64,000 nt of DNA, from the NCBI RefSeq assembly GCF_009789675.1, contig NZ_CP046913.1, forward strand, positions 1,116,001-1,180,000, given 5' to 3'. This DNA is from Paraburkholderia acidisoli. GTDB taxonomy: Bacteria; Pseudomonadota; Gammaproteobacteria; Burkholderiales; Burkholderiaceae. The notes under the pieces were generated by a model. That model made no database searches. It saw only the letters and a list, made by a program, of their open reading frames with translations, and was not told the origin of the DNA. Below, piece after piece: positions 1 through 8,458 of this stretch. Numbering within the stretch: the first letter of the stretch is position 1; every line of letters begins with the position of its first letter. The translations under genes and the position numbers were made by a program.

Positions 1-1605
1 CTTCGGCGGAATCACTTCGAGCAGCAACTCGTGACCGCTCGCTTGCGTCGCGTCGTAGAGCGCGCGCAATTGCGCCTCTTGTTCGAGGCGCTGCTCGACG
101 GGTTCGTCGGGATGAAACTGCACGAGACATTTCACGGTGTGTTCGATGGGCCACGAAGCGAGCGTCGTGCCGATCGAGCGGCCGTGATCGAACACGAGCG
201 GCACCGAGCCCGGCAATTCGACGGGCCGGCCGATCCACCAGCCGCGCCCGCTCGCCGCGTTGAGCGCGTCTTGCCCGTAACGATCGTCGATCAATACGCC
301 GATGCGGCCCTGCAAGCCGAGCGCGTGTTCGGTCTGCGCGACCGCATCCACGAACAACTGCTTGAGTTGCGCGATGCGCGCTTCGTCCGCGCCGGTTTGC
401 TGCGCGAGTTCGAACAGCGGATTGCGATGATCGAACGCGAAGCCAAGCACTTCGTCGCGCGGCGTGCGCGCGGGCGTGACGCGATGCAGGCGCGCGAGCG
501 TGGCGTCGCGGTCGGGGCGGCGCATGCGCTCCGGGTCGGCGGCGGCTTCGCGCAGGAAGTAGTCGAGTTCGGCGGGCGTGGGCATCGCGGGCGCGCAACC
601 GTGACGCGAGACCACCAGCGCGCCGCATGCGTTGGCGGCACGCGCGCACGCGTCGAGCGGCGCGTCGCGCAGCCAGCCTGAGAGAAAGCCCGCCGCGAAC
701 GCGTCGCCCGCGCCGAGCACGTTGAGCACCTCGACTTCCACGCCGCGTTGCATGGGCAGCGCGTCGAGCGAGTCGGGCACCGCGCCTTCGATGATCTGGC
801 AGCCGAGCGGCCCGCGCTTGACCAGCAGCGTGGCGCCGGTCACTTCGCGCACGCGGCGCAAGGCGTCGGCGAGCGCTTCCTTGCCGCCCGCAATGCGGAA
901 CTCTTCCTCGGTGCCGATCACGAGATCGAAGAAAGGCAGGATGCGCTGCAAATGCGCGCTCACGCCTTCGCTCGCGACAAAGCGCGTCTCGCCGTCGGCC
1001 TTGCCCGTGAGTCCCCACAGCACCGGCCGGTAGTCGATGTCGAGCACCGTGCGTACGTTGTTGCGGCGCGCGTAATCGAGCGCGACGAGACTCGTGCGGT
1101 TCACGTGCTCGGTCGAAAAATGCGTGCCGGTAATCAGCAGCGCCCTGGACGAGGCAATGAAGGCTTCGTCGAAGTCGCGCGCGTCCACGGCCATGTCGGC
1201 GCAATGCTCGCGGTAGAAGATGAGCGGAAACGTGTCGCGGTCCTTGATGCCGAGCAGCACGAGCGCCGTGAGCCGTTCGTGATCCACGCGCACGTGGCTC
1301 GTATCGCAGCCTTCCTTCGCGAGCGTTTCCACGAGGAAGCGGCCCATGTGGTCGTCGCCCACGCGCGTGAGCATGGCCGAGCGCAGGCCCAACCGCGCGC
1401 AGCCGAACGCGATGTTCGCCGAGGAGCCGCCCAGATATTTCGCGAAGGTCGAGACGTCTTCGAGCCGCGCGCCCACCTGTTGCGCGTAGAGATCGACACC
1501 GAGCCTTCCGAGGCATACCACGTCGCGGCTGCGGCCGGCGGCGAAGCGGCTTTGCGCCGCGTTCGACGCGCCAGAGGGGGGCGTTTCGTTATCCGATGCG
1601 GCCAT
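1..1605 (-). CDS. iolC: 5-dehydro-2-deoxygluconokinase with C-terminal DUF2090 domain (IolC), 3' end outside window
   Basis: Phosphorylates 5-dehydro-2-deoxy-D-gluconate (DKG) in cytosolic myo-inositol catabolism. Seen: 535 codons remain open to the window edge. A PfkB-type sugar-kinase domain fills about residues 25-340, with an N-terminal LGRLGVDLY strand, a substrate-binding GGSSANIAFG segment and the catalytic GAGDAFAAGF motif. From about residue 370 to the edge there is a second domain (DEVLGFAFDHRNPLFELA) that matches the DUF2090 extension fused to IolC in proteobacteria. The ATG at 1605 is preceded by GAGGAA at good distance. The gene lies 45 bp downstream of the ABC ATPase gene on the same strand, so it is probably in the uptake operon. 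The stop is beyond base 1, so the C-terminus is unknown. Assignment as IolC rather than another PfkB kinase rests on the fusion and the iol neighbours. Confidence 0.9.
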   Translation of the reverse strand, partial: MAASDNETPPSGASNAAQSRFAAGRSRDVVCLGRLGVDLYAQQVGARLEDVSTFAKYLGGSSANIAFGCARLGLRSAMLTRVGDDHMGRFLVETLAKEGCDTSHVRVDHERLTALVLLGIKDRDTFPLIFYREHCADMAVDARDFDEAFIASSRALLITGTHFSTEHVNRTSLVALDYARRNNVRTVLDIDYRPVLWGLTGKADGETRFVASEGVSAHLQRILPFFDLVIGTEEEFRIAGGKEALADALRRVREVTGATLLVKRGPLGCQIIEGAVPDSLDALPMQRGVEVEVLNVLGAGDAFAAGFLSGWLRDAPLDACARAANACGALVVSRHGCAPAMPTPAELDYFLREAAADPERMRRPDRDATLARLHRVTPARTPRDEVLGFAFDHRNPLFELAQQTGADEARIAQLKQLFVDAVAQTEHALGLQGRIGVLIDDRYGQDALNAASGRGWWIGRPVELPGSVPLVFDHGRSIGTTLASWPIEHTVKCLVQFHPDEPVEQRLEQEAQLRALYDATQASGHELLLEVIPPK

Positions 1606-1650
1606 GGGCGTTCCTCGTGAATGCGTTGCAATCGTGGTCATGGCGTGGTC

Positions 1651-2469
1651 TCAGATGGTCGCGCCGTCGAGTTCGGCGATCATCTTCTGCATTTCCGCGC
1701 CGCCCGCCATCATGTCGAGCACTTCGTTCTTGCTGATCGTGTCCTTCGTATAGGTGCCGAGCGAGCGGCCGCGATTGAGCAGCGTGAACGAGTCGCCGAT
1801 GGGATACGCGTGATGCACGTTGTGCGTGATGAAGATCACGGAGATACCTTTCGCGCGCGCCGCATGAATCAGCTTGAGCACGTTGAAGCTTTGCTTCACG
1901 CCGAGCGCGGCCGTGGGTTCGTCGAGAATCAGCACGCGCGCGCCGAAATGAATCGCGCGCGCGATGGCGAGGCACTGGCGCTCGCCGCCCGACATCGTGC
2001 CGATCGCCTGATGCGGGTCGCGCACGAGGATGCCCATTTCGGAGAGCTTGGTCTTGGCGATGCTTGCGCTCGCGTCGAGATCCATCACGTTGATGAAACC
2101 GAATAGCTTCTTCTGCGGCTCGCGGCCCATGAAGAAGTTGCGCGCGACCGAGAGCAGCGGCACGAGCGCGAGATCCTGATACACGGTGGCGATGCCGAGA
2201 TCGAGCGCGTCTTTCGGCGACTCGAAATGCACCGGTTTGCCGTCGACGAAATACTGGCCCGTGGTGGGCGCGTGCACGCCCGCGAGCGTCTTGATGAGCG
2301 TGGACTTGCCCGCGCCGTTGTCGCCGAGCAGGCAATGCACCTCGCCGCGTTTGAGGCGTAGCGTCACGCCGTTGAGCGCGATGACTTTGCCGAAGTATTT
2401 GCTCACGTCTTCGAGCGCGAGGATCGTGTCGCCGGACGCGGAGGGCGCCGTGTTCGTGGTGTCGGACAT
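1651..2469 (-). CDS. Sugar (probably inositol) ABC transporter ATP-binding protein, single-domain type
   Basis: ATPase that powers a CUT2-type sugar importer at the inner membrane. Seen in the 272 residues: Walker A GDNGAGKST at 49-57, Q-loop Gln98, signature MSGGERQ at 159-165, Walker B VLILDEP at 179-185, and H-loop His216. Most CUT2 ATPases (RbsA, MglA) are about 500 residues with two ATPase cassettes. This one has a single cassette like FrcA, so two copies must assemble per transporter. It sits 27 bp after the permease gene and 45 bp before iolC on the same strand. The inositol substrate is inferred from the iolC, iolG and iolR neighbours. Confidence 0.9.
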   Translation of the reverse strand: MSDTTNTAPSASGDTILALEDVSKYFGKVIALNGVTLRLKRGEVHCLLGDNGAGKSTLIKTLAGVHAPTTGQYFVDGKPVHFESPKDALDLGIATVYQDLALVPLLSVARNFFMGREPQKKLFGFINVMDLDASASIAKTKLSEMGILVRDPHQAIGTMSGGERQCLAIARAIHFGARVLILDEPTAALGVKQSFNVLKLIHAARAKGISVIFITHNVHHAYPIGDSFTLLNRGRSLGTYTKDTISKNEVLDMMAGGAEMQKMIAELDGATI

Positions 2470-2496
2470 GTCGGACTCCCGATTAAATGGTGGCGG

Positions 2497-3684
2497 TTAC
2501 GACTGCGCGACGCGGCGGCGCACGTAGTGATTGAACAGCACGGCGATCAGCAGCATCATGCCGAGGAACACGCGGAACCAGTCCGAATCGATGTTCGTAT
2601 AGGTGATGCCGATCTGCACCACGCCGAAGATCAGCGCGCCGAACGCCGCGCCGATCACGGAGCCGTAGCCGCCCGTGAGCAGCGTGCCGCCGATCACCGC
2701 GGCGATGATCGCCTCGAACTCCTTCTGCAAGCCGCGGTCCGCGGCGGCCGAGCCGATGTCGCACACCTGCAGCACGGCGAACAGGCACGAGCAGAACGCC
2801 GTCAGCATGAAGAGCGAGATCTTCACGCGCTTGACCGGCACGCCCACGTTCTTCGCGGCGTTCGAATCGCCGCCCACGGCGAGAATCCAGTTGCCGTAGC
2901 GCGTTTTCGCGAGCACGAATGCGCCGACCGCCACCAGCGCGAACCACCACAGGATCACCTTGGGTACGCCCGGCACGAGCGGCTGACCGTTGTCGAGCAT
3001 CTTGCCGATGCCGAGATGCGCGAGCGCCACGAACAGGCCTTTGAACGCGGTGCCGTGGAAGAGCAGGTTCGTCACGTAGTCGGCCTTGGCGACGTCGCCC
3101 ACGCCGGAGACGATCGTGCGGTCCGCGAACATGATCGAGAGCGCGAGCGTGAGGCCGCGCAGGATGAACAGGAACGCCAGCGTCACGATGAACGAGGGCA
3201 GGCGCGTGCGCATCACCAGATAGCCGTTGAGCGCGCCCAGCGCGATACAGCCCGCGAACGCGAACAGGATCGAAAGCGCGATCGGCCAGTGGAAGTACAT
3301 GGTGGGAATGGCGACCATCATGCCCGCGAAGCCGATCATCGACCCGATCGACAGATCGAACTCGCCCGCGATCATCAGGAGGCACGCGCCAACGGCAAGG
3401 ATGCCTAAATAAGCGGCGACCTGCGACCAGTTCATCACGCCGTCGAGATCGAACATGCCCGAGCCGCCCGCGCCGATCGCGAACACGGCGAACACCAGCA
3501 CGGCGCCCGAAATGGCCGCGAATTCGGGGCGGCCGAGCAGATGGCCGAACCACGACTCGCGGCGCACGCGCTCGTCGCCGGGCGCGGCCGCGGCGGGCGT
3601 CGCGCTGGTTTGCGCTGCGCCCGGGTCCGGGTCCTGGGCGTGAGAATGCGCGTGAGAAGGAAGCGGTTTGCCGGCTACACCCAT
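2497..3684 (-). CDS. Sugar (probably inositol) ABC transporter permease
   Basis: Membrane subunit of the CUT2-type importer (BPD_transp_2/RbsC family). The 395-residue protein has a polar, His/Pro/Ala-rich cytoplasmic N-terminus of about 60 residues, then a run of hydrophobic segments typical of 8-10 TM helices. It includes the family motif GEFDLSIGSMIGFAGM near residues 130-145 and a C-terminal half with VIGGTLLTGGYGSVIGAAFGA. The reading frame is open 36 codons further upstream, but the ATG at 3684 has a GGAGA Shine-Dalgarno at about 6 nt and fits the family N-terminus, so it was chosen. It lies between the binding-protein gene (160 bp upstream) and the ATPase gene (27 bp downstream). Confidence 0.9.
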   Translation of the reverse strand: MGVAGKPLPSHAHSHAQDPDPGAAQTSATPAAAAPGDERVRRESWFGHLLGRPEFAAISGAVLVFAVFAIGAGGSGMFDLDGVMNWSQVAAYLGILAVGACLLMIAGEFDLSIGSMIGFAGMMVAIPTMYFHWPIALSILFAFAGCIALGALNGYLVMRTRLPSFIVTLAFLFILRGLTLALSIMFADRTIVSGVGDVAKADYVTNLLFHGTAFKGLFVALAHLGIGKMLDNGQPLVPGVPKVILWWFALVAVGAFVLAKTRYGNWILAVGGDSNAAKNVGVPVKRVKISLFMLTAFCSCLFAVLQVCDIGSAAADRGLQKEFEAIIAAVIGGTLLTGGYGSVIGAAFGALIFGVVQIGITYTNIDSDWFRVFLGMMLLIAVLFNHYVRRRVAQS

Positions 3685-3844
3685 GACTATGTCTCCATGA
3701 CCGGCGCGCGTGCTGCGCCCCGCTATGCGAGGCATGGCGCACACGAACCGGTGAATGACGCGCGGCGAAGCTGGCGAAAAGCGATGCTGCATCGGGCGAT
3801 GCGAGCCTGCGCCGCGCGGGTCTGACGAGGAAAGGCGAACGGAA

Positions 3845-4906
3845 TCAGCGGTACTGACCCGCGTACTTCACGACCTTGTCGAGGTTGTCCTTCGTGATGA
3901 AACCCGGGCCCGAGCGAATGTTCTTCGGCCCGTACGACGGTTGCAGGCCGTAGGTTTCGAGGCGCTGCTTGAACTTCGGATTCGCTTCGAGAATCTGGCG
4001 AATCTTCGCGGGATCGGTGGTGTGCTCCTTCTTCACGATCGCGAGCACGGCCACGGGAATGTAGCCCTGCAAATACGGCTGCTGATCGATCGCGAACTGG
4101 ATCGTGCCCGCGCGAATCGCCTTGGCGATGTCGTCGGAGAAGTCGAACGTGCAGAAGTAGATCTTGCCCGCGAGGCCCATCTGCTGCACGGCCTTGAGCG
4201 TGGCCGCCGCCGGCACCGGACCGAGCGTGAGGATCGCGCCCGTGTTCGGATGATTGCGCAGGTAGGCGCTCACCTTCGACTGGATTTCGGTCGGGTCCTG
4301 GCCCGAGTCGATCGTCGAGGTCTTGTAGTTCACGCCGATGGCGTCGGCGAAACCGCGGCAGCGATCGAACGAAACCGTATTGGTCGCGATGTGGTTCACG
4401 CACAGGAACGACTTCACGCCCGCTGCCTTGGCCTTTTCGCCGGCCGCGTGGCCCGCCACGTATTCGGGCTGCCCAACGTGCATGATCGCGCCGAGCTGCG
4501 CGCTCTGCTCCTCCGTGCCCGAGTTGATCGTCACGAGCGGAATCTTCTTCTCCGTCACCTTGGCGATGGAGCTTTTCAGCACGTCGAAGTCGGCGATGGT
4601 GGTGATGACGCCGTCGTAGTTGCGCGCGGCGGCCTGTTCGATCAGGCGCGCCATGTCGGCGATGTCGCCGTTGGGCGGATTGCGATAGTCGGTCTCGACG
4701 TTGAAGTCCTCGTCGGCCTGCTTGATCGCGTTCTTGATGGTGTTCCACCAGGAGTCGGAATCCGGCGCGTGGCTGATCAGCACGAAATGCGCGTCGGCGG
4801 CGCGCGCCGGTTGTGCAGCCAGTCCGCCGAGTGCGCCCAGTCCCGCAGTCAGCGCGATTGCCGCGGCCAACTTGCGGAGCAGGGTCTTGCCCTTGCGTTG
4901 CGTCAT
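3845..4906 (-). CDS. Periplasmic sugar-binding protein of the inositol-type ABC importer
   Basis: Captures the sugar or polyol in the periplasm and delivers it to the permease. The 353-residue protein opens with a Sec signal peptide: basic start MTQRKGK, hydrophobic core, and probable cleavage after ARA at residue 36. A Peripla_BP_4/RbsB-like fold follows, with ITTIADFD and the hinge-region FCTFDFSDDIAKAI. The ATG at 4906 was chosen over an upstream in-frame ATG at 5077 because it starts the signal peptide and follows GGTGGAGA. It is first in the minus-strand operon (binding protein, permease, ATPase, iolC). The 160-bp gap before the permease contains a short GCATCG/CGATGC hairpin that may tune the excess of binding protein over membrane subunits. 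Substrate inferred from neighbours. Confidence 0.88.
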   Translation of the reverse strand: MTQRKGKTLLRKLAAAIALTAGLGALGGLAAQPARAADAHFVLISHAPDSDSWWNTIKNAIKQADEDFNVETDYRNPPNGDIADMARLIEQAAARNYDGVITTIADFDVLKSSIAKVTEKKIPLVTINSGTEEQSAQLGAIMHVGQPEYVAGHAAGEKAKAAGVKSFLCVNHIATNTVSFDRCRGFADAIGVNYKTSTIDSGQDPTEIQSKVSAYLRNHPNTGAILTLGPVPAAATLKAVQQMGLAGKIYFCTFDFSDDIAKAIRAGTIQFAIDQQPYLQGYIPVAVLAIVKKEHTTDPAKIRQILEANPKFKQRLETYGLQPSYGPKNIRSGPGFITKDNLDKVVKYAGQYR

Positions 4907-5003
4907 TGTCTCCACCTTTCTCGGTCTGTCGTTCGTTCTTGGGATGAGCGTCGAAGCCGTGGGCAGTCGTGTCCTGCTGCGCTTGCCATCGCGCTCACGA
5001 ACA

Positions 5004-5044
5004 AGAGTAGGACAACGGCGGCGCGCTTGCAATGAAAATTTCAT
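5004..5044 (-). promoter_or_regulatory. Candidate promoter of the binding-protein/permease/ATPase/iolC operon with upstream palindrome
   Basis: Read on the minus strand: TTGCAA at 5032-5027, 17-bp spacer, then TACTCT at 5009-5004, about 100 bp before the ATG at 4906. The -10 is a poor match, so this is tentative. Overlapping its upstream edge is the palindrome ATGAAA-A-TTTCAT (5032-5044), a possible second regulator site in the divergent region. Confidence 0.35.
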
Positions 5045-5055
5045 GACGAATAAAA

Positions 5056-5073
5056 ATGGAAAATCTGTTCCAT
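5056..5073. promoter_or_regulatory. Probable IolR operator (GGAA-N6-TTCC)
   Basis: Perfect inverted repeat ATGGAA (5056-5061), 6-bp spacer, TTCCAT (5068-5073). The core GGAA-N6-TTCC matches, from memory, the site described for RpiR-type IolR regulators in other proteobacteria. It lies between the divergent uptake operon and the regulator gene and covers the candidate -35 of the latter, consistent with autorepression and shared control. Confidence 0.6.
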
Positions 5074-5096
5074 TCATGAGCGGCGCTGCCTATAAT
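5068..5096 (+). promoter_or_regulatory. Promoter of iolR-iolG
   Basis: A consensus -10 TATAAT at 5091-5096 lies 17 bp downstream of TTCCAT (5068-5073), a weak -35 that is also the right half of the palindromic operator. The start codon of the regulator is 78 bp further on. Operator/-35 overlap would let a bound repressor block RNA polymerase. Confidence 0.6.
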
Positions 5097-5174
5097 CGGC
5101 TCGGTCGGCTTGCTTTGGAAGGCAGGCCCAGCAAGGGTTTGCGGCAGCGCGGCAAGCCCCGGAGAACAGCAGCC

Positions 5175-6059
5175 ATGGCGGATGAAACGAGCGAAGCCCT
5201 CGCGGGCGTGGACGAATTGATGCAGCGCGTCGCGCAGGATTACGAGGCGCTGCCGCGGCAGTTGAAGAGCGTCGCGACCTATATCGAGCAGCACCGCGCG
5301 AGCGTGATGATGGACCGCACGAGCGATATCGCCGCGAGTTGCGGCGTGCATCCCTCGGCGGTGGTGCGCTTCGCGCAGCGCTTCGGCTTTTCGGGCTTTT
5401 CCGATCTGCAGGCGGTGTTCCGGCAGGCGTATGGCGCGCAGGGCAATTCGGCCACGAGCTATCAGCAGCGCATTCGCGAACTCATCAACACGAAAGAGGC
5501 GAGTCCCGACATGGGCGGCGCGGTCGCGCGCGAATTCATCGGCGCGTGCCGCAGCGGGCTCGACGAACTCGAGGCGGGGCTCGACGGCGCGCAATTCGAC
5601 GCCGCCGTGCAGATGCTCGAAGCCGCCGACAACATCTACGTGATCGGCGTGCGCCGCTCGTTTCCGGTGGCGAGCTATATCGTCTACGCGCTCCAGCACA
5701 CGCGCAAGCGCGTGCATCTCGTCTCCGGGCTCGGCGGCATGTACCACGAGCAGATTCGCAGCGTGAAGAAAGGCGACGTGGTGATCGCCATCAGCTTCGC
5801 GCCCTACGGCAAGGAAACGCAGTACTGCCTGCGCGTCGCCCAGGAACATCACGCCAAAACCATCGTGATCACCGACAGCCAGCTTTCGCCGCTCGCGCGC
5901 CACGCGAGCGCGCAGCTCTACGTGAAAGAGGGCAGCGCATTTGCGTTCCGCTCGCTCACGAGCACTTTCTGCCTGTGCCAGGCGCTCTTCATCGCGCTCG
6001 CGTACCGGCTCGAACTCAACGTGGAAGAATCGACCGACACTGGAGGATACGATGACTGA
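5175..6059 (+). CDS. iolR: RpiR-family transcriptional regulator of inositol genes
   Basis: Sugar-phosphate-responsive DNA-binding regulator. The 294-residue protein has an N-terminal HTH_6 domain (about residues 10-85; SDIAASCGVHPSAVVRFAQR is the helix-turn-helix) and a C-terminal SIS sugar-isomerase-like effector domain (about 125-260; NIYVIGVRRSF and VVIAISFAPYGKETQ). The frame is open far upstream, but the ATG at 5175 with GGAGAA in front fits the family start. The last 8 bp overlap iolG, implying translational coupling. It probably represses the divergent uptake operon and itself through the operator at 5056-5073, released by an inositol catabolite; this is inferred from family and position. 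Confidence 0.88.
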   Translation: MADETSEALAGVDELMQRVAQDYEALPRQLKSVATYIEQHRASVMMDRTSDIAASCGVHPSAVVRFAQRFGFSGFSDLQAVFRQAYGAQGNSATSYQQRIRELINTKEASPDMGGAVAREFIGACRSGLDELEAGLDGAQFDAAVQMLEAADNIYVIGVRRSFPVASYIVYALQHTRKRVHLVSGLGGMYHEQIRSVKKGDVVIAISFAPYGKETQYCLRVAQEHHAKTIVITDSQLSPLARHASAQLYVKEGSAFAFRSLTSTFCLCQALFIALAYRLELNVEESTDTGGYDD

Positions 6060-7080
6060 GGTTGCGGGCAAGGCGGCAGCGGGCGGGACGATCGACGTCG
6101 CGGTATTCGGCGCGGGGCGCATCGGGCGCATTCATGCGGCGAACCTCGCGCGCCAGCCTGGCGTGCGGCTCAAATACGTGGTCGACGTGAACCGCGAGGC
6201 GGCGGCCGCGCTCGCCGCGCAGCACGGCGCGCAAGTGGCCGATGTCGACGGCGCGTTCGGCGACGCGGCCATTGGCGCCACCGTGATCTGCTCCAGCACC
6301 GACACGCACGCCGAACTGATCATGAAAGCGGCGGCCGCGGGCAAGCACGTGTTCTGCGAGAAGCCCGTCGATCTCACGGTAGAACGCGCGCGCGCGTGCG
6401 CCGAAGCGGTCCAGCGCGCGGGCGTGGTGTGCATGATCGGCTTCCAGCGCCGTTACGACCCGACCTTCGCGGCGCTCAAGACGCGGCTCGACGCGGGCGA
6501 GATCGGCACGCCGGAAATGCTGATCGTGACGAGCCGCGATCCGGGCGCGCCGCCGGTCGAGTACATCAGGCACTCGGGCGGCATCTTCAAGGACATGCTG
6601 ATCCACGACTTCGACATCTTCCGCTGGATTCTCGACGACGAAGCGCTCACCGTGCATGCCACGGGCAGTTGCCTCTCCGATCCCGCCATCGCCGAGGCGG
6701 GCGATATCGACTCGACGGCGGTGACGATCCGCACGAAACGCGGGCGCCTGTGCCAGATCAACACGGCGCGGCGCGCGGCCTACGGCTACGACCAGCGCTT
6801 CGAGGTTCTCGGCAGCGAGGGCATGCTGCAGGCGGGCAACGTGAAGCCCACCGAAGTGGTCGCGTGGTCGAAAACGGCGGTGGCGCAGGACGTGCCCGAG
6901 GCGTTCTTTCTCGAACGCTATCGCGCGGCCTATGCGCGCGAGATGGCGCATTTCCACGAGGTCGTCACGCAAGGCGTGCCCGTGCGCACCACGGTCGCCG
7001 ACGGTCTGAAGGCGCTCGAACTCGCCGAAGCGGCGGCGCTCTCGTGGCGCGAAGGGCGCGTGGTGACGCTGGGCGCGTGA
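6052..7080 (+). CDS. iolG: myo-Inositol 2-dehydrogenase
   Basis: NAD-dependent oxidation of myo-inositol to scyllo-inosose, the first catabolic step, in the cytosol. The 342-residue Gfo/Idh/MocA protein has the Rossmann motif GAGRIG at 20-25, the EKP motif (FCEKPVDL, Lys104), and the C-terminal alpha/beta domain with GGIFKDMLIHDFDIFRWIL carrying the catalytic Asp-x-x-x-His-type pair. The ATG at 6052 lies inside the end of iolR and is preceded by TGGAGGA within that gene. The length is typical of bacterial IolG. Confidence is high for the family and good for the substrate because of iolC and iolR. Confidence 0.88.
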   Translation: MTEVAGKAAAGGTIDVAVFGAGRIGRIHAANLARQPGVRLKYVVDVNREAAAALAAQHGAQVADVDGAFGDAAIGATVICSSTDTHAELIMKAAAAGKHVFCEKPVDLTVERARACAEAVQRAGVVCMIGFQRRYDPTFAALKTRLDAGEIGTPEMLIVTSRDPGAPPVEYIRHSGGIFKDMLIHDFDIFRWILDDEALTVHATGSCLSDPAIAEAGDIDSTAVTIRTKRGRLCQINTARRAAYGYDQRFEVLGSEGMLQAGNVKPTEVVAWSKTAVAQDVPEAFFLERYRAAYAREMAHFHEVVTQGVPVRTTVADGLKALELAEAAALSWREGRVVTLGA

Positions 7081-7164
7081 GGCCCGGGCGCGCTCATCGA
7101 GGCGCGCGGCGCCGACTGGCGCGTTCCCGCCCGCGCGCCACAACAACGACGAAGGAGACGAATC

Positions 7165-8221
7165 ATGCAGACGATCGATCGCACGCGGCCGTTGCGCGTG
7201 GGGGTGGCCGGGCTCGGCCGGCTGGGGCGGCGCCACGCGCTCAATCTCGCGTATCGCGTGCCGGGCGCGACGCTCGCGGCGGCGTGCAGTCCGCTCGACG
7301 ACGACCTCGCGTGGGCGCGCGAGGCGTTGCCCGCCGCAACGCTGTATGGCGATTACGCCGATCTCCTTGCCGATACGTCGCTCGACGCGCTGTGGCTCGT
7401 CACGCCGTCTTCGTTGCACGCGCAACAGATTCTCGCGGCGCTCGAAGCGGGCAAGCACGTGTTCTGCGAAAAGCCGCTCTCGCTCGACGTGGCCGAATGC
7501 GAGCGCGTGGTGAGCGTGGCGCGCGATCATGCGGACCGGCAGGTCACGATCGGCTTCATGCGGCGCTTCGATCCCAGTTATCAGGACGCGTTCGCCAAAG
7601 TGCGCGCGGGCGCCATCGGCAAGCCGTTTCTGGTGCGCTCGCAAACCAGCGATCTCAACGACCCCGATGGTTTTTTTCGTGCGCTTCGCGCCCACCTCGG
7701 GCGGCATCTTTCTCGACTGCACGGTGCACGATATCGACGTGGCGCGCTGGCTGCTCGGCAAGCCGCGCGCGACGCGCGTGTTCGCGGCGGGCGCGATCGC
7801 GCTGCACGAGGGCTTGCGTGAATTCGGCGACGTCGACAATGGCGTGGCCATCTGCGAATTCGAAGGCGGCAAGCTCGCGATGTTCTACGCGTCGCGCACG
7901 ATGGCGCACGGCAACGATACGTCGAGCGAAGTGATCGGCACGGCGGGCGCGCTCACGATCGGGCGCTTGCCGCGCGCGAATCGCGTCGAGGTGTACGACG
8001 CCACCGGCGTGCGCAGCGAATGCACGCCGACCTTCTTCGATCGCTTCGAAGAGGCGTTTCTGGTCGAGGCGCAGGCGTTCGTCGCGGCGGTGCGGGCGCG
8101 CGAGGGCGGGAGCGGTGGCGCCGAAGGCCAGGGCGCGACGCTCGAAGACGCGCTGGAAGCGACGCGCATCGGCGAGGCGCTGCGGGCGTCGCTGCACACG
8201 GGCTCGGCGGTGTTGCTGTAG
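7165..8221 (+). pseudogene. Second Gfo/Idh/MocA-family (inositol-type) dehydrogenase, frameshifted at a T7 run
   Basis: Two overlapping frames together encode one dehydrogenase of about 351 residues. The first frame (7165 to about 7677) gives GLGRLG and the EKP motif FCEKPLSL (Lys103). The continuation (about 7678 to 8221) lies in the +1 frame and begins VRFAPTSGGIFLDC, then HDIDVARWLLG, the expected catalytic region. The switch point is a run of seven T at 7671-7677; six T would restore one open frame. Left unrepaired, translation ends at 7821 after a nonsense tail. It may be a real one-base insertion, a homopolymer sequencing error, or slippage. It has a good Shine-Dalgarno (AAGGAGACG) 85 bp after iolG and probably belongs to the same operon, perhaps acting on another inositol isomer. 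Confidence 0.82.
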
Positions 8222-8292
8222 CGAAAGCGGTGGCGAACGACGGAGCGCGGGCCCGGGAAGCGCGCTTTCCGGCGGCGAGCGGGGATTGAGCT

Positions 8293-8370
8293 GAACTGCG
8301 GCGCCGAACCGAGGGGCTGAACCGAGGGGCTGAACCGAGGGGCTGAACTGCGGCGCTGAACCGCGGCCGC
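8293..8370. repeat. Six tandem units of about 13 bp
   Basis: Six consecutive 13-bp units start with GAAC. The three central ones (8306-8318, 8319-8331, 8332-8344) are identical (GAACCGAGGGGCT). The flanking units at 8293, 8345 and 8358 are diverged (GAACTGCGGCGC-like). The array is in the gap between the broken dehydrogenase and the TusA-like gene, just upstream of a TAAAAT -10-like element. Confidence 0.85.
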
Positions 8371-8458
8371 GCCTGCGGTAAAATCGCTGTTATCGCCTGC
8401 GCCGCCTGCTTCGTGCACGCGCGGCCGTCACGGCGGCTCACCGAAGGATCCAACCCCG

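Noticed and set aside
31..681. Long plus-strand open frame opposite iolC
   Set aside because: It mirrors the real kinase gene on the minus strand; high GC leaves many empty frames open. No family motifs and a charged, repetitive composition.
7671..7677. T7 run as a -1 programmed ribosomal frameshift site
   Set aside because: T TTT TTT fits the -1 slippery pattern, but the second half of the protein lies in the +1 frame, so a -1 shift would not join it.
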